The notes: generated by a model not told the origin, from the sequence alone. A DNA stretch of 53,853 bases from an uncultured Clostridia bacterium (GCA_947632335.1 CANROX010000010.1:1-53853); one strand, 5' to 3'; shown: positions 8,388 through 17,245, numbered from the stretch's first letter. Numbers and translations: made by a program.

Positions 8388-8420
8388 ATTATAGCACAAT
8401 CACTTTATTAAAGTAAAGTG
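8388..8420 (-). promoter_or_regulatory. Extended -10 promoter with candidate operator, ABC operon
   Basis: A perfect TATAAT on the - strand (8388-8393) is preceded by TGC, an extended -10. Immediately upstream is a 20-base inverted repeat, CACTTTA-6-TAAAGTG (8401-8420), which covers the weak -35 region (TTTACT at an 18-base spacing). A repressor bound there would block polymerase. The regulator is not identifiable from this window. Confidence 0.6.
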
Positions 8421-8470
8421 CTATTTTGATAAAATATTAAAATATTTAAAAAATATTACTATAAAGTAAA

Positions 8471-8498
8471 TTCACCCCGAGAAAACCCTCAAGGTGAA
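8471..8498 (-). terminator. Terminator of the nusB-dnaE unit
   Basis: The stem TTCACC-2-GAG with CTC-2-GGTGAA (8471-8481 with 8488-8498) carries a 2x2 mismatch. It lies 16 bases after the dnaE stop and is followed by a broken U-tract (TTTACTTT) on the - strand. Confidence 0.6.
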
Positions 8499-8514
8499 TT
8501 TTTAATATATTTGC

Positions 8515-11500
8515 CTATTTTACAACCACATTTTCCTTGCCCAGTATATAGTTTAGTTCATCAATAAGGACATCACTTACATCTGCCCACATATGGCGTG
8601 GCGCTTTGTACTGCTTGTTTTCCTCCTCAACATAGAAAACCACCATTGTACTGCCACAAAGGAGCTCAAGAACATTCTGGACTTTTTTAAATTTTTCTCC
8701 CTTTCTGTCAGGTACCCTGATATATAACTTGTCGGGTTTAACAATTCTTTTGTTTTCTATCGTTCTGACTTTTTGGGGCTGTGCAGAAATATCATCCTTA
8801 ATGGAAGTGGGAATTTTATCCTTATCGGGAGCGAGTCTTATTTGATTTATAATAATTTTCGGTTCTTCATTTTCTTTAAAATTAACCGTACCAACAGCCT
8901 CTATTATACTGCCCTCGAAAATATAATTTCCATATTCAGCAAGGGTTTTGGGGAACACTATTCCCTCCAAAGTGCCTGTCTTATCTTCGACACTCAAAAA
9001 GCACATCATTTGTTGGGATTTTGTAATCTGGTTTTTTATTTTATTAATAATAACAAATATTTTAATTTGCTGGCCGTCGCTGTATCTGCCTGAGGAATTC
9101 TCCAAAATATCTCCAATTTTATCAGCTTTTATCAGCTTTGTGTAGCTGTCAAACTGCGAAAGAGGATGGCCGCTGATGTATATCCCTGCAATCTCCTTTT
9201 CCATAGAAAGCATTTCGGAAACAGAAAACTCCTCTAAATTCGGTATGTCTACCATTTTAATTTCTTCTTTATTATCCCCCATATCAAAGAAAGAAAGCTG
9301 ACCCTCTAAATTTTTTCTTCTGTCAAACTCCAAATTATCAATAATTTTTTTATAGACAGAAAGCATTTGTCTGCGGTTTAAACCCAGGTTATCAAGAGCA
9401 CCGGACTTTATCAAATTTTCAAGTCCCTTTGTATTCATATTTTTGCCGTACATTCTTTTGCAAAAATCATAGAAAGATTTAAAGGGAGTATCTCCTGCCT
9501 CTAATACAATTTCATCAATAAAGTTTTTTCCAAGGCTTTTTATTGCCAAAAGCCCAAACCTAATACCGTTATTTGCAACCGTAAATCCTTTTTGGGAGGA
9601 ATTTACATTTGGGGGAAGCACTTTAATGCCGAGCCTTGCACATTCCTCAATATAAGCCGACAGCTTATTTTGATTGTCTAAAACACTTGTCATCAGGGCA
9701 GCCATATAATATTTGGGGTAATGACATTTAAGATAGGCTGTACGGTAGGTTACTGTTGCATAAGACGCTGCGTGGGATTTGTTAAAGGCGTAGGAGGCAA
9801 AGCTCTCCATTTCGCTAAAAATTTGTTCAGCCGTTTTTCTGTCAACGCCCCTCCTTATACAGCCCTCAACTTCAACTTGTCCTTTGTCATTAATATAGCC
9901 GTCAATAAAGATTTTTCTTTCCTCTTCCATAACCTTATGCTTTTTCTTACTCATTGCCCTGCGGACAATATCAGCCCGTCCAAGAGAGTAACCTGCAAGA
10001 GTGCGGAAAATCTGCATAACCTGTTCCTGATACACAATACATCCATAGGTAACCTTTAAAATATCTTTAAGCAGGGGATGTTTATATGTTACCTTATTAG
10101 GATTATGCCTGTTCTCTATATAGGTTGGAATACTGTCCATAGGACCCGGTCTGTATAGGGAAGTAACTGCAATTAAATCCTCAAGATATTCCGGTTGTAA
10201 CTGGGTAAGAACATTTTTCATACCCTGACTTTCAAACTGGAAAACACCCTCTGTCTGACCGGCAGAAATCATTTTATATACAGCCTTATCGTCAAAGGGA
10301 ATGTTCTCTATATTAAAGTCGGGTTCAACCCTGCGTATCATTTTTTCTGCATCGTCAATAACGGTAAGGTTCCTGAGGCCCAAAAAATCCATTTTCAAAA
10401 GGCCCAATTCCTCAAGGGTTGTCATAGTAAACTGGGTTACTATATTATCGTCATTTTTAGAAAGAGGAACATAATCCGATACAGGATTTTTTGTAATTAC
10501 TACGCCTGCCGCATGGGTTGTAGCGTGACGGGGCATACCCTCAATAGCCTTACTCATATCTATAAGTTCTTTTATCTTTTCATCAGATTTATAAAGGCTT
10601 TCAAGTTCGGGACTAAGCTCCAACGCCCTGTCCAAAGTCATTTTTGTATCAAAAGGAACCAGCTTTGCAACCCTGTCGCAGGTTGCATATGGAATTGAGA
10701 GAGCCCTGCCTACATCCCTTATAGCGCCTCTTGCCGCCATTGTACCGAATGCTATAATTTGGGCGACCTTATCCTTGCCGTACTTTTCAATAACATATTG
10801 TATAACCTCCGACCTTCTGTCCTTACAAAAATCCACATCAAAGTCGGGCATTGAAACCCTTTCGGGATTTAGAAATCTTTCAAAGAGCAAATCATATTTT
10901 ATAGGGTCAACATCTGTAATTCCTATGCAATAGGCACAAAGTGACCCTGCACCTGAACCCCTGCCCGGCCCTACGGGAATATCCTTACTTTTTGCAAACT
11001 GTATAAAATCGTTGACAATAAGATAATAGTCAACAAATCCCATTGTAGAAATAATTTTAAGTTCGTACTCCAGTCTGTCCACAAGACTTTTATCAGGATT
11101 TTCCCCATAATGCTTTTTTAAACCTGCGTAACAATGCCTGCGGAAAAACTCATAGTGGTCCTCATTATTCGGCGTAGTGTAATTTGGAAGTTTTCTTACT
11201 CCAAACTCAAACTCCACATTACACCTGTCTGCTATTTTCTGTGTATTTTCATAGGCGTCGTCAAGGTCAGGAAAAAGTTTACGCATTTCTTCTTCCGTTT
11301 TAAGGTAAAATTCCTGGGTCTGAAACTCCATTTTATTGTCATCGTAAATGGTATGATTAGTCTGGATGCACAATAATACCTGGTGCATTCTGCTGTCAGA
11401 CTTCTCTATATAATGACAATCGTTGGTTACAACCATAGGAGCATCTATTTCTTCCGACAGTATTTTTAACTTTTCTGCAACAAAAATTTCTTCCTTTATT

Positions 11501-12033
11501 CCGTGATTTTGCAGTTCCAGAAAGAAATTGTCCTTTCCGAAAATCTTCTGATAGTACAGGGCAGTTTCCTTAGCACTTTCATAGTCATTTGCAGTAATTT
11601 TTCTGGGTATTTCCCCTGCAAGGCAGGCAGAAAGACAAATAAGGCCTTTATGGTACTTTTCCAAAAGTTCACGGTCAATCCTCGGTTTTTTATAAAATCC
11701 CTCTGTAAAGCCGTATGAAACAAGTTTTATAAGATTGTTATAACCTTCATTATTCTCGCAAAGAAGAATAAGATGATAGTATTCCTTGTCTATATCAAAG
11801 GAAGAGTCAAATCTGCTCCTTGGAGCAACATACACCTCGCAGCCTATGATAGGCTTTATTCCCTCCCGTTTGCAGGCCCTGTAAAAGTCAATTACACCGT
11901 ACATAACACCGTGGTCTGTAATTGCTATTGAATTCATACCTTTTTCCTTACAAACGGCGGCAAGCCTGTCTATACGACAGGCTCCGTCTAATAAACTGTA
12001 TTCACTATGTACGTGCAAATGTGCAAAGGACAT
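8515..12033 (-). CDS. dnaE: DNA polymerase III subunit alpha (DnaE type)
   Basis: This is the replicative polymerase alpha subunit of the DnaE class. The 1172 residues begin with a PHP domain (HLHVHSEYSLLDGA, TDHGVMYGV). The polymerase core has GRGSGAGSL and the catalytic triad motif PDFDVDF near residue 400. A helix-hairpin-helix region follows, then an OB fold (about 985-1070, IKIFVIINKI to GTLEGIVFP) and a C-terminal domain. In Firmicutes DnaE usually works alongside PolC, which is not in this window. The start has an AGGTGA site and lies 2 bases after the xseA stop, so the two are co-transcribed. Length is normal for the family. Confidence 0.96.
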   Translation of the reverse strand: MSFAHLHVHSEYSLLDGACRIDRLAAVCKEKGMNSIAITDHGVMYGVIDFYRACKREGIKPIIGCEVYVAPRSRFDSSFDIDKEYYHLILLCENNEGYNNLIKLVSYGFTEGFYKKPRIDRELLEKYHKGLICLSACLAGEIPRKITANDYESAKETALYYQKIFGKDNFFLELQNHGIKEEIFVAEKLKILSEEIDAPMVVTNDCHYIEKSDSRMHQVLLCIQTNHTIYDDNKMEFQTQEFYLKTEEEMRKLFPDLDDAYENTQKIADRCNVEFEFGVRKLPNYTTPNNEDHYEFFRRHCYAGLKKHYGENPDKSLVDRLEYELKIISTMGFVDYYLIVNDFIQFAKSKDIPVGPGRGSGAGSLCAYCIGITDVDPIKYDLLFERFLNPERVSMPDFDVDFCKDRRSEVIQYVIEKYGKDKVAQIIAFGTMAARGAIRDVGRALSIPYATCDRVAKLVPFDTKMTLDRALELSPELESLYKSDEKIKELIDMSKAIEGMPRHATTHAAGVVITKNPVSDYVPLSKNDDNIVTQFTMTTLEELGLLKMDFLGLRNLTVIDDAEKMIRRVEPDFNIENIPFDDKAVYKMISAGQTEGVFQFESQGMKNVLTQLQPEYLEDLIAVTSLYRPGPMDSIPTYIENRHNPNKVTYKHPLLKDILKVTYGCIVYQEQVMQIFRTLAGYSLGRADIVRRAMSKKKHKVMEEERKIFIDGYINDKGQVEVEGCIRRGVDRKTAEQIFSEMESFASYAFNKSHAASYATVTYRTAYLKCHYPKYYMAALMTSVLDNQNKLSAYIEECARLGIKVLPPNVNSSQKGFTVANNGIRFGLLAIKSLGKNFIDEIVLEAGDTPFKSFYDFCKRMYGKNMNTKGLENLIKSGALDNLGLNRRQMLSVYKKIIDNLEFDRRKNLEGQLSFFDMGDNKEEIKMVDIPNLEEFSVSEMLSMEKEIAGIYISGHPLSQFDSYTKLIKADKIGDILENSSGRYSDGQQIKIFVIINKIKNQITKSQQMMCFLSVEDKTGTLEGIVFPKTLAEYGNYIFEGSIIEAVGTVNFKENEEPKIIINQIRLAPDKDKIPTSIKDDISAQPQKVRTIENKRIVKPDKLYIRVPDRKGEKFKKVQNVLELLCGSTMVVFYVEEENKQYKAPRHMWADVSDVLIDELNYILGKENVVVK

Positions 12034-12035
12034 AA

Positions 12036-13244
12036 CTATTCACCTATTACCCTGGAAATAATCTTTCCGTCTGTTACATTTATGGTGAGAACATCACCGG
12101 ACTTTACTTGCTTTACAGAGGTTACTGTTTTCTTATTTTCGTCAGTCACAACAGAGTAACCCCTGTTCATTATTGAAACAGGATTAAGGGTTTCAATTTT
12201 TTCAGCAGAAAACTTAAAATCCTGCATTGTATTTTCAAATTTATAATTAATGGTTGTATTTATTTTATTAAGTAACACATGGGTTTCGGCATATATCCTG
12301 TCAAGCCTATTTACAGGTGAAAGAGACAACAGCTTTGAAACATTTTCCTGCATAACCGCTCTGCAATCATTAAGTCTCATATCAATCAGCGAGGATAAAT
12401 ATTGTCTTTGTCCGTCATAGTATGAAATAAGCTCTTCCCTGTCGGGCACTGCCAGTTCTGCCGCCGCAGAGGGTGTGGGAGCTCTTAAATCAGATACAAA
12501 ATCACAAATTGTAAAATCAGTTTCGTGACCTACGGCGGAAATTACAGGTATCTTACTATTATAAATTGCATATGCCAATTCTTCATCGTTAAATGCCCAC
12601 AAATCCTCTATTGAGCCCCCGCCTCTGCCTATAATAATTGTATCGCAGACTTCATATTCATTTAAAAGATTAACTGCATTTACAAGCTGGGGGGCAGAAT
12701 TTTCACCTTGCACAAGTACAGGACAAAGAACGATATTAACAGAAGGGTATCTTCTCGTAAGAATATTTCTAATATCCTGAATCGCCGCCCCAGTGGGACT
12801 GGTGATAACACCTATATTTTTTGGAAACTCCGGTACAGGTTTTTTATGAGAAACATCAAAAAGTCCCTTTTTTTGAAGTTTAATTTTAAGTTGCTCATAT
12901 GCTTGATAGAGCGCCCCCAAACCGTCAGGCTGCATATCTTCAATATAGTATTGGTACTGCCCTGTCGGCTCATAAAGGGTTACTCTCCCCCTGCATATAA
13001 CTTTCATACCCTCCGCCGGTTTAAATTTAAGGTTGCGGGCGTTTCCTGCAAACATTACTGCTCTAACTACTGCCTTTTCATCTTTAAGTGAAAGATAAAT
13101 ATGTCCGCTCCTGTAGTGGTCTGTAAGGTTTGAAATTTCTCCGCATAAAAAAACATAATTCAGCCTTGGGTCCCCGTCAAGTATACTTTTTACATAAAAA
13201 TTAAGTTGTGAAACTGTTATAATATTAGGTGTTGAATTTATCAT
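12036..13244 (-). CDS. xseA: Exodeoxyribonuclease VII large subunit
   Basis: XseA is the catalytic subunit of exonuclease VII, which degrades single-stranded DNA into oligonucleotides. The 402 residues contain the N-terminal OB fold (residues 6-100, VSQLNFYVKSIL, FLCGEISNLTDHYRSGHIY) and the catalytic region with IGVITSPTGAAIQDI, IIGRGGGSIEDLW and SAVGHETDFT. The protein is somewhat shorter than the 445-450 residues common elsewhere, mainly in the helical C-terminal part. Its start overlaps the upstream TsaD-like gene by 20 bases. The small subunit gene xseB, normally next to xseA, is absent here. Confidence 0.94.
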   Translation of the reverse strand: MINSTPNIITVSQLNFYVKSILDGDPRLNYVFLCGEISNLTDHYRSGHIYLSLKDEKAVVRAVMFAGNARNLKFKPAEGMKVICRGRVTLYEPTGQYQYYIEDMQPDGLGALYQAYEQLKIKLQKKGLFDVSHKKPVPEFPKNIGVITSPTGAAIQDIRNILTRRYPSVNIVLCPVLVQGENSAPQLVNAVNLLNEYEVCDTIIIGRGGGSIEDLWAFNDEELAYAIYNSKIPVISAVGHETDFTICDFVSDLRAPTPSAAAELAVPDREELISYYDGQRQYLSSLIDMRLNDCRAVMQENVSKLLSLSPVNRLDRIYAETHVLLNKINTTINYKFENTMQDFKFSAEKIETLNPVSIMNRGYSVVTDENKKTVTSVKQVKSGDVLTINVTDGKIISRVIGE

Positions 13245-14172
13245 TGTACCACTTTATTTTGGCAAGGTAAGCAATACCTACTGCATTATCTGTTGAATAT
13301 TCCGGTTTTGCAAAGGTACAGCTTATTCTTCCTGTAATACTTTCTCTAATAATTTTATTACTCATTACTCCCCCTGCAAATACAAAGGGAATATCTCCGT
13401 ATTTTTCTTTTAAGGAAATAACCATTTTATAAATAGTTTCTTCAATATATTTAAGGCAATAGAATGATACTTCTTCATAACTTTTGCCGTTATTAAGCAT
13501 ATTTTTACATATGTTTTCAAGTCCGCTCAGGCAACAATCGTTTCCCTTTAGGGTGGGTTTCACCTTAACTTTACCTTTAAAATTTAGGGCAATTTTCTCA
13601 AGCTCTTTACCGCAGGGAAATTTACATCCCAGCATAAGTCCCACCCTGTCTACTGCCTGTCCTGCATTAAGGTCAAGGGTTTTGGCAACAAGGCTTATAT
13701 CCATATTTTCGTCAACCAGCAAAGCCTCCGTTGTGCCCCCGCTAATATGAAAGGTTATAAATCTTTTTCCCAATAAATCCAGTCTGTTTGCAGAATATAG
13801 TGCAGAAACAATGTGTCCATGCTGATGTGTCAGCAAATAAAGAGGCACATCAAGGATTTTTGAAAGAACACGGGCATATCCCCTGCCAACTGTAAAGCAT
13901 GGCATATAACTTCCATCAACAGGTCTGGGCTTTTTTGAAACACCGATTGCAGCAATTTTGTCCTTTATATTTTCCATTCCATTAAAAAGACTGTCAAAAA
14001 GAGTGGGTAATTGCTGTGTATGGTGAAAAACAGCGTCACTCTGGCGTATACCAAGCTCGCCTTTTTTTACAGGCAAAAGCTGTTTTTTTGAAATATCTAT
14101 ATTTTTATCACTGTCATATAAGGCAACTGATGTTGTATAGTTGCTTGTATCTATGCCTAAAAATAATGGCAT
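13225..14172 (-). CDS. TsaD/Kae1-like paralogue (peptidase M22 fold)
   Basis: The 315-residue protein has the ASKHA-type fold of TsaD/Kae1: FLGIDTSNYTTSVAL at the N-terminus, a metal-binding HxxxH as HQHGH (residues 116-120), HISGGTTEALLVD, and FAGGVMSNKIIR. TsaD makes the t6A tRNA modification with TsaB, TsaC and TsaE. This protein departs from TsaD in several conserved stretches, such as GELGIRQSDAVFHHT and DRVGLMLGCKFPCGKELE, and no partner gene is adjacent. It is therefore more likely the clostridial paralogue of unknown function than the essential TsaD. It starts within the nusB stop (TAATG) and overlaps xseA by 20 bases, so it is translationally coupled on both sides. Confidence 0.8.
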   Translation of the reverse strand: MPLFLGIDTSNYTTSVALYDSDKNIDISKKQLLPVKKGELGIRQSDAVFHHTQQLPTLFDSLFNGMENIKDKIAAIGVSKKPRPVDGSYMPCFTVGRGYARVLSKILDVPLYLLTHQHGHIVSALYSANRLDLLGKRFITFHISGGTTEALLVDENMDISLVAKTLDLNAGQAVDRVGLMLGCKFPCGKELEKIALNFKGKVKVKPTLKGNDCCLSGLENICKNMLNNGKSYEEVSFYCLKYIEETIYKMVISLKEKYGDIPFVFAGGVMSNKIIRESITGRISCTFAKPEYSTDNAVGIAYLAKIKWYNDKFNT

Positions 14173-14582
14173 TATAAATCTCTCTCTACTGCGCCGAGAA
14201 CACCGTTTACAAATTTGTATTCGTCACCAACAGAAAACTTTTTGCTAAGTTCAACGGCCTCGTTAATTGAAACATTACTTGGAATGTCATCAATATATTT
14301 CATTTCGTAAACTGCAAGTCTGAGAATACTTAGGGACACCTTATTAATGCGGTTTATTTTCCACCTATCGCTAAGATGTGAAGAAATAATATTGTCAATT
14401 TCCTCTATATTTTCTTGTACTCCCTTTGCACAGTCAAGGGCAAAAGCAGAATATCCTTCGTCACGAGCCTCCTCTGCCAGCTTTGAGATTTCAGAAATAG
14501 AGTCGTCGCTAAATATTTTTTCAAAGCATAAAAGAAAAGCCTGCTCTCGTTCCCTAAATCGGGAAACATTTTTTTCACTCAT
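14172..14582 (-). CDS. nusB: Transcription antitermination factor NusB
   Basis: NusB binds boxA RNA with NusE (S10) and promotes rRNA antitermination. The 136-residue all-helical protein has the family pattern REREQAFLLCFEKIF at the start and SILRLAVYEMKYIDDIPSNVSINEAVELSKKF-type residues near the C-terminus, ending FVNGVLGAV. The frame is open upstream, but the ATG at 14582 follows GGGGAG by 8 bases, and that ribosome site is one arm of a long hairpin. nusB has its own promoter inside the same hairpin and leads the tsaD-like/xseA/dnaE unit. Confidence 0.93.
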   Translation of the reverse strand: MSEKNVSRFREREQAFLLCFEKIFSDDSISEISKLAEEARDEGYSAFALDCAKGVQENIEEIDNIISSHLSDRWKINRINKVSLSILRLAVYEMKYIDDIPSNVSINEAVELSKKFSVGDEYKFVNGVLGAVERDL

Positions 14583-14588
14583 AATTAA

Positions 14589-14640
14589 ATCTCCCCAAAA
14601 AATTATGATATGGCATATTATATCATAAATTCGGGGAGAT
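14589..14640 (-). promoter_or_regulatory. Hairpin sequestering the nusB ribosome site
   Basis: The outer arms 14589-14596 and 14633-14640 are perfect 8-base complements, and the inner arm holds the nusB Shine-Dalgarno GGGGAG. Inner arms 14603-14611 and 14620-14628 form a perfect 9-bp A/T-rich stem with an 8-base loop, followed on the - strand by TTTTTT (14602-14597), so it could also act as a weak terminator for spoIIIA. Only RNA started upstream of 14640 contains the masking arm. Confidence 0.7.
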
Positions 14641-14645
14641 GTAAA
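14617..14645 (-). promoter_or_regulatory. Sigma-A promoter of nusB
   Basis: On the - strand TTTACA (14640-14645), a 17-base spacer, TGA and a perfect TATAAT (14617-14622) predict a start near 14610, inside the hairpin loop region. It excludes the arm that would mask the ribosome site. Confidence 0.75.
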
Positions 14646-14651
14646 CAAATC

Positions 14652-15188
14652 TTATATTTCTGTTATTGTTATATTTTTAAATTTAATGCCTGTCTGACCT
14701 AAAACAACATCTTTAATTATAATAGAACTGTTGTCTTTCATATCAGACTTAGGTACAACTATGGTACAGCCCTTTTCCGTAATACAGCATAGGCAATCTG
14801 AAAAGCCCTTTGCTTTAAGAAGATTTTCAATGTTAGTCTGATATGTAAGGTAGGTTTCTATTTTATCCGCCTGTGCCTGTGCGCTTTCTTTCGCCTTTGG
14901 TGAGGATTCCGTCTTTTCAAGGACTTCCTTTGCAATATTCACCACTTTGTCCTGTGTCTGTTCTCTTTCTGTTCTTGCATTAGAAAAATAGTTTCTCTGC
15001 TTTGAGGACAGGGCTGTGTCGGGTGTTGTAACTGTAACCTCCTTGTTTACATACTCTGCCTCCCCAAGTTCTTTTGTGGAAGAGGTAAACATTGTACTGG
15101 CATCGCCAAACTGCCAATTCAGATATACTGCTGTTCCCAAAGCCACTACTAATGCAGCCGCAATAATGTTTCTTTTGTTGATTTTCAT
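14652..15188 (-). CDS. spoIIIAH: Stage III sporulation protein AH
   Basis: SpoIIIAH is the mother-cell ring-forming protein that binds SpoIIQ across the intermembrane space of the engulfing forespore. The 178 residues have an N-terminal membrane anchor (about residues 8-26, IIAAALVVALGTAVYLNW). After a variable linker comes the YscJ/FliF-like ring-building domain (about 65-178), with NYFSNARTEREQTQDK and ENLLKAKGFSDCLCCI. It is the last gene of the spoIIIA operon and starts 2 bases after the spoIIIAG stop. Confidence 0.93.
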   Translation of the reverse strand: MKINKRNIIAAALVVALGTAVYLNWQFGDASTMFTSSTKELGEAEYVNKEVTVTTPDTALSSKQRNYFSNARTEREQTQDKVVNIAKEVLEKTESSPKAKESAQAQADKIETYLTYQTNIENLLKAKGFSDCLCCITEKGCTIVVPKSDMKDNSSIIIKDVVLGQTGIKFKNITITEI

Positions 15189-15190
15189 AA

Positions 15191-15631
15191 TTACTCCTTC
15201 TTTAATTTTGTTATACAGACCTTATCTGCAGATATGTTAAGTGCTTTTGTCACCGACTCCAGCACAGTTTCCTTAATTTCGGGGTTATTTCCCCCTGTGC
15301 AGACTATAAGTGCGCCTCTTACAACAGGTTCAATTTCCTTTACCTTGTTATCATCTGAATACACCTGCTCTGCACCGTTTTCCATTGTAAGCATAACTTT
15401 CGCTGTGCCTACACCGTCTATTGATTCCACCATAGACTTAATTCTTGTTTCCTCATCTTCCCTGTAGCTTTCTATTGAGTAGGAGGAATTTTCCCCACTG
15501 TCACTACTGTCATTACCAAAAAATGTTGAACAGAAAATAAGTACAATGCCTACTATCCCTATTATATATATGACTCGGATAAAGTTTTTGTCGTTTTTTA
15601 AATTTTTAAATTTTGATAATTTTTCCGTCAT
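15191..15631 (-). CDS. spoIIIAG: Stage III sporulation protein AG
   Basis: SpoIIIAG forms a large ring in the channel linking mother cell and forespore. The 146-residue protein has a basic N-terminus, one membrane helix (about residues 20-38, VIYIIGIVGIVLIFCSTFF) and an outer ring-building domain with IKSMVESIDGVGTAKVMLTMENG and VVRGALIVCTGGNNP. It is shorter than the Bacillus protein (about 229 residues) because the linker after the membrane helix is short, which is common in Clostridia. Confidence 0.92.
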   Translation of the reverse strand: MTEKLSKFKNLKNDKNFIRVIYIIGIVGIVLIFCSTFFGNDSSDSGENSSYSIESYREDEETRIKSMVESIDGVGTAKVMLTMENGAEQVYSDDNKVKEIEPVVRGALIVCTGGNNPEIKETVLESVTKALNISADKVCITKLKKE

Positions 15632-15643
15632 TTTTTGCTCCTG

Positions 15644-16105
15644 TCAGCTTAATATTATTTCCGGTGTAATATTAAAATTCTCCTCTGTTATCTTTATAGC
15701 CTTAGCGGAATTATTTATATTGCTTTCACTTAAATATATGTAAATATAGTTTATGAATATTCCACTTGTCTTGTCAGTTTTAATATCTACATATACATTT
15801 TCCGCAACAATATCATTTTGCTTTAAAAGGGCTATAAGTGAGTTTCTAATATTTTCTTTTGTAAGGGCGATAACTTTATCATTATATTCACTTGTTATTT
15901 CAGCCTCATCAGGTGTTGATAAAGGGAAAGTTTCCGACTTTGTAAAAAGATTTTTTATGGGTGCAATCATTACAATTATAAGAAAAGCTGTAATAATAAG
16001 ATTTATTGTTTTTCTGGTTCTGCCCTCGGGAATTATCATTCTGATTATTACACAGGCTATAGTGCAGGTACAAAGTATTAATGCAGTATTACTTATTAAA
16101 CTCAT
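15644..16105 (-). CDS. spoIIIAF: Stage III sporulation protein AF
   Basis: The 153-residue protein has two N-terminal membrane segments (about residues 5-24 and 32-49) followed by a soluble ring-building-type domain. It matches SpoIIIAF in size, topology and position in the operon. Individual residues are poorly conserved in this family, so the operon order carries much of the weight. Its role in the mother cell-forespore channel is not well defined. Confidence 0.87.
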   Translation of the reverse strand: MSLISNTALILCTCTIACVIIRMIIPEGRTRKTINLIITAFLIIVMIAPIKNLFTKSETFPLSTPDEAEITSEYNDKVIALTKENIRNSLIALLKQNDIVAENVYVDIKTDKTSGIFINYIYIYLSESNINNSAKAIKITEENFNITPEIILS

Positions 16106-16120
16106 ATTTTTTATTCCTCT

Positions 16121-17245
16121 TTATGACGGACTTCCCATAGTTATGATTATCGCTGTACTTATGATGTAAATAGCCATCGTGCAAAGAATTATTACAAGCA
16201 GAGTTGAAAGAACAGTTGAACAGGACTGAAGTATGGAGGCAGGCCCTTTTATACCCATCATATCTGCAATACTCTTTGTAATATTAAGAGAAAACACCCA
16301 GAAAAGGCAGTTAATAATTATAGGTAAAAACACTGCAACAATGCTTATAATTACAAATACACCAAGGCCTGTTTTAAGAAGATTCATACTTCCCTGTATT
16401 GTCTTATACGCCTCGGAAAGGGCGGAGCCTACTATTGGAATAAATGAGGATAATGTAAAGCGGACTGCCCTTGTTGAAACCGTATCTGCAGCAGTGGTAA
16501 TCAGAGTTTTAAATGTAAGGAGCCCCGAAAAAACCGTCATAATAAATGCAATTATCCACTTAATAAGTTTAGAAAGCTGTGATATTACTCCCCTCAAATT
16601 TATTTCAGAGGATACAGATGAAGTAACGGAAACCCCTAAAAAAACACTTAACAGCGGCGCTATTAAATTGGCGGAAAGCCAAATTATGCCCTCGCTTGCC
16701 ATAACCACAAGGGAATAATACGATGCCCCTGTTACTGCCTGTCCGTTGGTAATTAATATCACCACCATTACAGGAATATATATCAGCATAAAGGAACTTG
16801 CATTTTCTATTGAGTTTACAGCTCTTGTAATAACATCAACAACCGACCCGGAAACAGAAATTGTAATTACCAGTACAAAAATGGCGTCGGATATTTTAGA
16901 CATATCCCTTGATTTAAGGTTGTCCCTAAAGTTGTCAAATACAGAATAGATAATGAGCAGACAAAGCACCAGTGCCGAGGAAGAAAGAGGGGTAACTCCC
17001 TCTTTGCCTGCTATATTAAAAATTTCTCCCAACATATCCGAAAATGAAAGGTTAATTATACTCTGGTACTCGTTCTGGTCAACCCCCATATTAGAAAGAA
17101 TATTTTTAGTTTGGTCGTCAAGGCTCTCCGTAATATTACCTCCGCCAACCTCATCTAATGCGTCAGAATATGTATCGGCTGAAACGCTGTTCACAGAAAG
17201 GAAAATCAGAAGTACTCCCAAGAGGGCAACTGCAAAGCCTTTCAA
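16121..17245 (-). CDS. spoIIIAE: Stage III sporulation protein AE
   Basis: The 374-residue polytopic membrane protein begins with a cleavable-type signal peptide (FAVALLGVLLIFLSVNSVSA) and has roughly seven to eight further membrane segments. It matches SpoIIIAE, a putative membrane core component of the SpoIIIA-SpoIIQ channel. Conserved-looking stretches include SIENASSFMLIYIPVM and SFIPIVGSALSEAYKT. Its start overlaps the spoIIIAD stop by 4 bases (ATGA), indicating translational coupling. Confidence 0.93.
   Translation of the reverse strand: MKGFAVALLGVLLIFLSVNSVSADTYSDALDEVGGGNITESLDDQTKNILSNMGVDQNEYQSIINLSFSDMLGEIFNIAGKEGVTPLSSSALVLCLLIIYSVFDNFRDNLKSRDMSKISDAIFVLVITISVSGSVVDVITRAVNSIENASSFMLIYIPVMVVILITNGQAVTGASYYSLVVMASEGIIWLSANLIAPLLSVFLGVSVTSSVSSEINLRGVISQLSKLIKWIIAFIMTVFSGLLTFKTLITTAADTVSTRAVRFTLSSFIPIVGSALSEAYKTIQGSMNLLKTGLGVFVIISIVAVFLPIIINCLFWVFSLNITKSIADMMGIKGPASILQSCSTVLSTLLVIILCTMAIYIISTAIIITMGSPS

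Noticed and set aside
16233-16718. Open frame of 161 codons opposite spoIIIAE
   Set aside because: Antisense to a conserved sporulation gene; no ribosome site or motif.
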